NCBI RefSeq assembly: GCF_002266435.3
Contig: NZ_CP029426.2
Coordinates: 2,572,001 to 2,636,000 of the forward strand
From: Bradyrhizobium amphicarpaeae
GTDB taxonomy: Bacteria; Pseudomonadota; Alphaproteobacteria; Rhizobiales; Xanthobacteraceae
Direction: 5' to 3'
Length of the DNA stretch: 64,000 nucleotides
The notes below the pieces were generated by a model. It did no database searches. It saw nothing but the letters and a program-made list of their open reading frames with translations, and was not told where the DNA came from. This document shows, piece by piece, positions 61,987 to 64,000 of this stretch. The position numbers and the translations under genes are program-made. Numbering within the stretch: position 1 is the stretch's first letter; every line of letters starts with the position of its first letter.

Positions 61987-62676
61987 CTAGGTGGCTGCGA
62001 CATCCTGCGGCGTCATCGTGAATGACAGCCTGAAGCGGCCAACCAGGATATCCTCGCGAGCGCCCGCTGCGCGAAGTGATGCCGGCGAGAATTGGCCGGT
62101 GATCGCGTCCTCGACCACATCCGCATCGTAACCCGACAGCAGCACGATCCAGTCGGCGGTGCTATCCTTGCCGCGGATCTGCTGCTCCGTCGTGGGCGCG
62201 CTCGTGCGGGGCGTGTCGGTCAGGAGGAGGTGGGCGCCTGTCGTCCCCGGCTGCTGCGCCAATGCGCCGAGCGTTTCCGTGAGACGGATCTGCAACTCCG
62301 CGTCCCGCCCCGCTTCCGGCGTCAAGCTGATGGTCGCGAGCGAGCTCGCGACGCCGCCGCCGAAGCTGGCTGCCACCCGGCACTGGCTGCGGACCATGCC
62401 GAGGTGATGCGGCATCATCTTGGTCGACCATGGCGTCGGCGCGTTGAGCCGGTCGAGATATCCAGTCGAGGTAAGGACCTCGTAGTGTTCGAGTTCGTAG
62501 AGCACGAAGAAGCCTTCCGCGTCCGTCGTGCTGGTCCAGCGCGAACCGCGCCGGAAGCCGGCAATGCTCATCCGCTCTGGAAAGTGCTCATGCGAATGCC
62601 AGTCGCCGAACTCCGCGCGCTGGTCGGGGCGGATACTCCACCACATCGCGACGGCGGCCTTGCCCAGAAGTGACAT
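61987..62676 (-). CDS. Conserved protein, probable dimeric alpha/beta-barrel
   Basis: 229 aa. The repeated pattern of short strands and helices (AAVAMWWSIRPDQRAEFGDWHSHEHFPERMSI at 8-39, then ADWIVLLSGYDADVVEDAI about 170-188) resembles EthD/DUF4286-like duplicated alpha+beta-barrels. The WHSHEHFPER stretch is like the small-molecule site of such proteins. No signal peptide or membrane segment. Function unknown. It is transcribed divergently from the hydrolase at 62792. Confidence 0.75.
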   Translation of the reverse strand: MSLLGKAAVAMWWSIRPDQRAEFGDWHSHEHFPERMSIAGFRRGSRWTSTTDAEGFFVLYELEHYEVLTSTGYLDRLNAPTPWSTKMMPHHLGMVRSQCRVAASFGGGVASSLATISLTPEAGRDAELQIRLTETLGALAQQPGTTGAHLLLTDTPRTSAPTTEQQIRGKDSTADWIVLLSGYDADVVEDAITGQFSPASLRAAGAREDILVGRFRLSFTMTPQDVAAT

Positions 62677-62791
62677 GGTGACTCCTCGACCCGAGCGTTA
62701 AGACCAGCCCCAGCATCTACGTCTCATCAACTAAAGCCACAATTCCGCTGCCGTTCTTCGTTCAACTCCTGCGCGAAATAAGGGGGCTCCG

Positions 62792-63766
62792 TTGCACAGG
62801 ACGCTTTGGGCTTTTGCAGCCATTCTCTGCTGTCTTGCTTTGCCTGCCAAGGCCGCGGGCATCCAGCTGCTCCAATCCGATCCGGCGCTGTCAGGCGCGA
62901 TCTGGTATCCATGCGCGGCCGAGCCGACGCATGTGGCGCTGGGCAACCTTTCAGTCGGCGCCGATTTCGACTTGAAGGGCGTGAAGGATTGTCCCGTCAC
63001 GGGTGCAAGGCTGCCGCTCGTGATCTACTCGCACGGCCGGGGTGGGTTCTTCGGACAGCAGCACGATACGGCCGAGGCACTGGCCGATGCCGGCTTCATC
63101 GTCGCAGCCGTCAATCATCCCGGTGACACCGCCAACGACTCCTCGCGGCGCAACACCTTGTCCGTCTGGGAATCGCGCCCGGTCGATATCGTGCGCCTGC
63201 TCGATTTCATGCTGAAGGACTGGAAGGACAGGGCGGTGATCGATCCCGCCAAAGTTGGTTTCTTCGGCTTCTCGCTGGGCGGTGCTACCGGCTTCGTGCT
63301 GATGGGGACCAGGCCGGATTTTGCGAGGATCGCGGGCCTCTGCAAGGAGACGACCGGCGCGTGCGCCGAGCTGCACAATGGCGTGACGCCACCAGAGCCG
63401 GTCCACGATGCGCGTATCCGCGCTGCCGTGATCATAGATCCCGCGCCGGGCCTCCTGACGCGGGAGAACCTCGCCGCTGTCAAGGTGCCGTTCCAGTTCT
63501 GGCGGTCGCGGTTCGGCGGCCCCGGCGTCGGCGACGGTTCAGGAACCGAGCGCGTTGCCGAGGGTCTGCCCGGCAAGCCGGAGATTCATGTCGTGCCGGC
63601 TGGCCACTTTGCGTTCCTCGCTCCGTGTTCTCCCGAACTCGCGGCGGCCGTCCCGCGCATCTGCACGGATGTGCCGGCGGGGTTCGACAGAGCAGGCTTT
63701 CACCGCGCGTTCAACGCGGCGGTGGTGACGTTCTTCCGTGAGCAGCTTGCTGGCGGAGATCACTGA
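62792..63766 (+). CDS. Secreted alpha/beta-hydrolase
   Basis: 324 aa starting with TTG at 62792; AGGGGG lies six to ten bases before and no ATG fits. The signal peptide (FAAILCCLALPAKAA) suggests export. The nucleophile elbow GFSLGG (GxSxG) follows VDPAKVGFF, and VPAGHFAFLAP supplies the catalytic histidine; YSHGRGGFFGQQHDTAEAL contains an oxyanion-type HGRGG. This is the dienelactone hydrolase/PAF-acetylhydrolase-like family. The substrate is unknown. The last 56 bases overlap a minus-strand frame that I do not accept as a gene. Confidence 0.9.
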   Translation: MHRTLWAFAAILCCLALPAKAAGIQLLQSDPALSGAIWYPCAAEPTHVALGNLSVGADFDLKGVKDCPVTGARLPLVIYSHGRGGFFGQQHDTAEALADAGFIVAAVNHPGDTANDSSRRNTLSVWESRPVDIVRLLDFMLKDWKDRAVIDPAKVGFFGFSLGGATGFVLMGTRPDFARIAGLCKETTGACAELHNGVTPPEPVHDARIRAAVIIDPAPGLLTRENLAAVKVPFQFWRSRFGGPGVGDGSGTERVAEGLPGKPEIHVVPAGHFAFLAPCSPELAAAVPRICTDVPAGFDRAGFHRAFNAAVVTFFREQLAGGDH

Positions 63767-64000
63767 GCGTCTTCGCGCGAGGGGCGCCGGGGCGGTCGCC
63801 TCGAACCTGGGTTCGTTCCGCCGGTTCCCGGTGCAAATAAGCCTGGGCTGAGCCTTGCAAGTGGGGATTGTGAGGTATACCGTGAATCCGTTCGTTCAGC
63901 CGCTGTGCCTTGTTGAATGCGCCCGCGGGCTCCTTTTCCAGAGACATCGACGAGTTGAATTGGTTTCGCGTGAGCGTCACGCGGGATTTGCGCTTGTGCG
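63767..64000. other. Right-edge spacer
   Basis: No supported gene. A minus-strand frame from 63980 to 63711 reads 89 residues but overlaps the hydrolase. GGTATACC at about 63873-63881 resembles half of the operator motif but lacks its other arm. Confidence 0.35.

Noticed and set aside
63870..63890. GGTATACC resembling the operator motif
   Set aside because: Only one half fits; no ATnCCA arm at the right distance and no supported gene behind it.
63711..63980. 89-codon leftward frame at the right edge
   Set aside because: Overlaps the well-supported hydrolase by 56 bases; no RBS or domain. Could be a remnant gene, but cannot be supported.

Overview
The window looks like chromosomal DNA of a high-GC alphaproteobacterium, most likely Bradyrhizobium or a close relative. 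The reasons are the gene set and order (a FeuPQ-like two-component pair, cycHJKL cytochrome c maturation genes, a Do protease, a second two-component pair, glnE), a rhizobial fdsGBACD formate dehydrogenase operon, and several families of intergenic palindromic repeats typical of that genus. The genus call rests on recognition, not on a search. No rRNA, tRNA, CRISPR array, insertion sequence or prophage was recognised.

Layout. 1-306: the start of a winged-helix regulator that runs off the left edge. 463-6496: a module around an AraC regulator: a Tat-exported VOC protein and a secreted ABM-fold protein on one side, an isoquinoline-1-oxidoreductase-like molybdenum enzyme (IorA/IorB) with a di-heme c-type cytochrome on the other. 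Four of its five non-regulatory products carry export signals and IorA probably travels with IorB, so it looks like a periplasmic oxidation pathway. 6549-9302: a large RTX protein. 9303-10515: non-coding DNA built from dispersed repeats. 10516-14566: a translationally coupled trio (archaeal-type AMP/thymidine phosphorylase, PRPP synthetase-like protein, beta-CASP metallo-hydrolase). 14782-16484: a Flp pilin, a small unknown protein and the DNA-end-binding protein Ku.

16720-34109 is the conserved core: a small membrane peptide, a FeuPQ-like two-component system, a 466-aa unknown protein, ccmI/E/F/H (cycHJKL), a chemoreceptor, a Do-type protease, a second two-component system and glnE. 34069-41153 is the NAD-dependent formate dehydrogenase operon (fdsG-fdsB-fdsA-fdhD-fdsD) with a divergent LysR regulator. 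41370-56161 holds single genes: a PleC-like PAS histidine kinase, a cation diffusion facilitator with three C-terminal dimerisation-type domains, oxidoreductases, a repeat-rich spacer, secreted proteins, a phospholipase D-like protein with a histone-H1-like tail, a coiled-coil membrane protein with an internal duplication, and a FAH/ketopantoate-reductase-like pair.

55733-59668 contains what I consider the most interesting signal. A CBS-domain protein, two tandem OxlT-like (oxalate:formate) transporters and a 45-aa peptide are each preceded by a near-identical 17-bp imperfect palindrome (consensus TGGyATnnnGTATACCA on the minus strand). Each site lies in the spacer of a promoter-like sequence, so the four genes look like one small regulon. 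With the formate dehydrogenase 16 kb away this suggests oxalate/formate metabolism, but oxalyl-CoA decarboxylase and formyl-CoA transferase genes are not in the window. The right end carries an orphan Hsp70-like ATPase, two small alpha/beta-fold proteins and a secreted alpha/beta-hydrolase.
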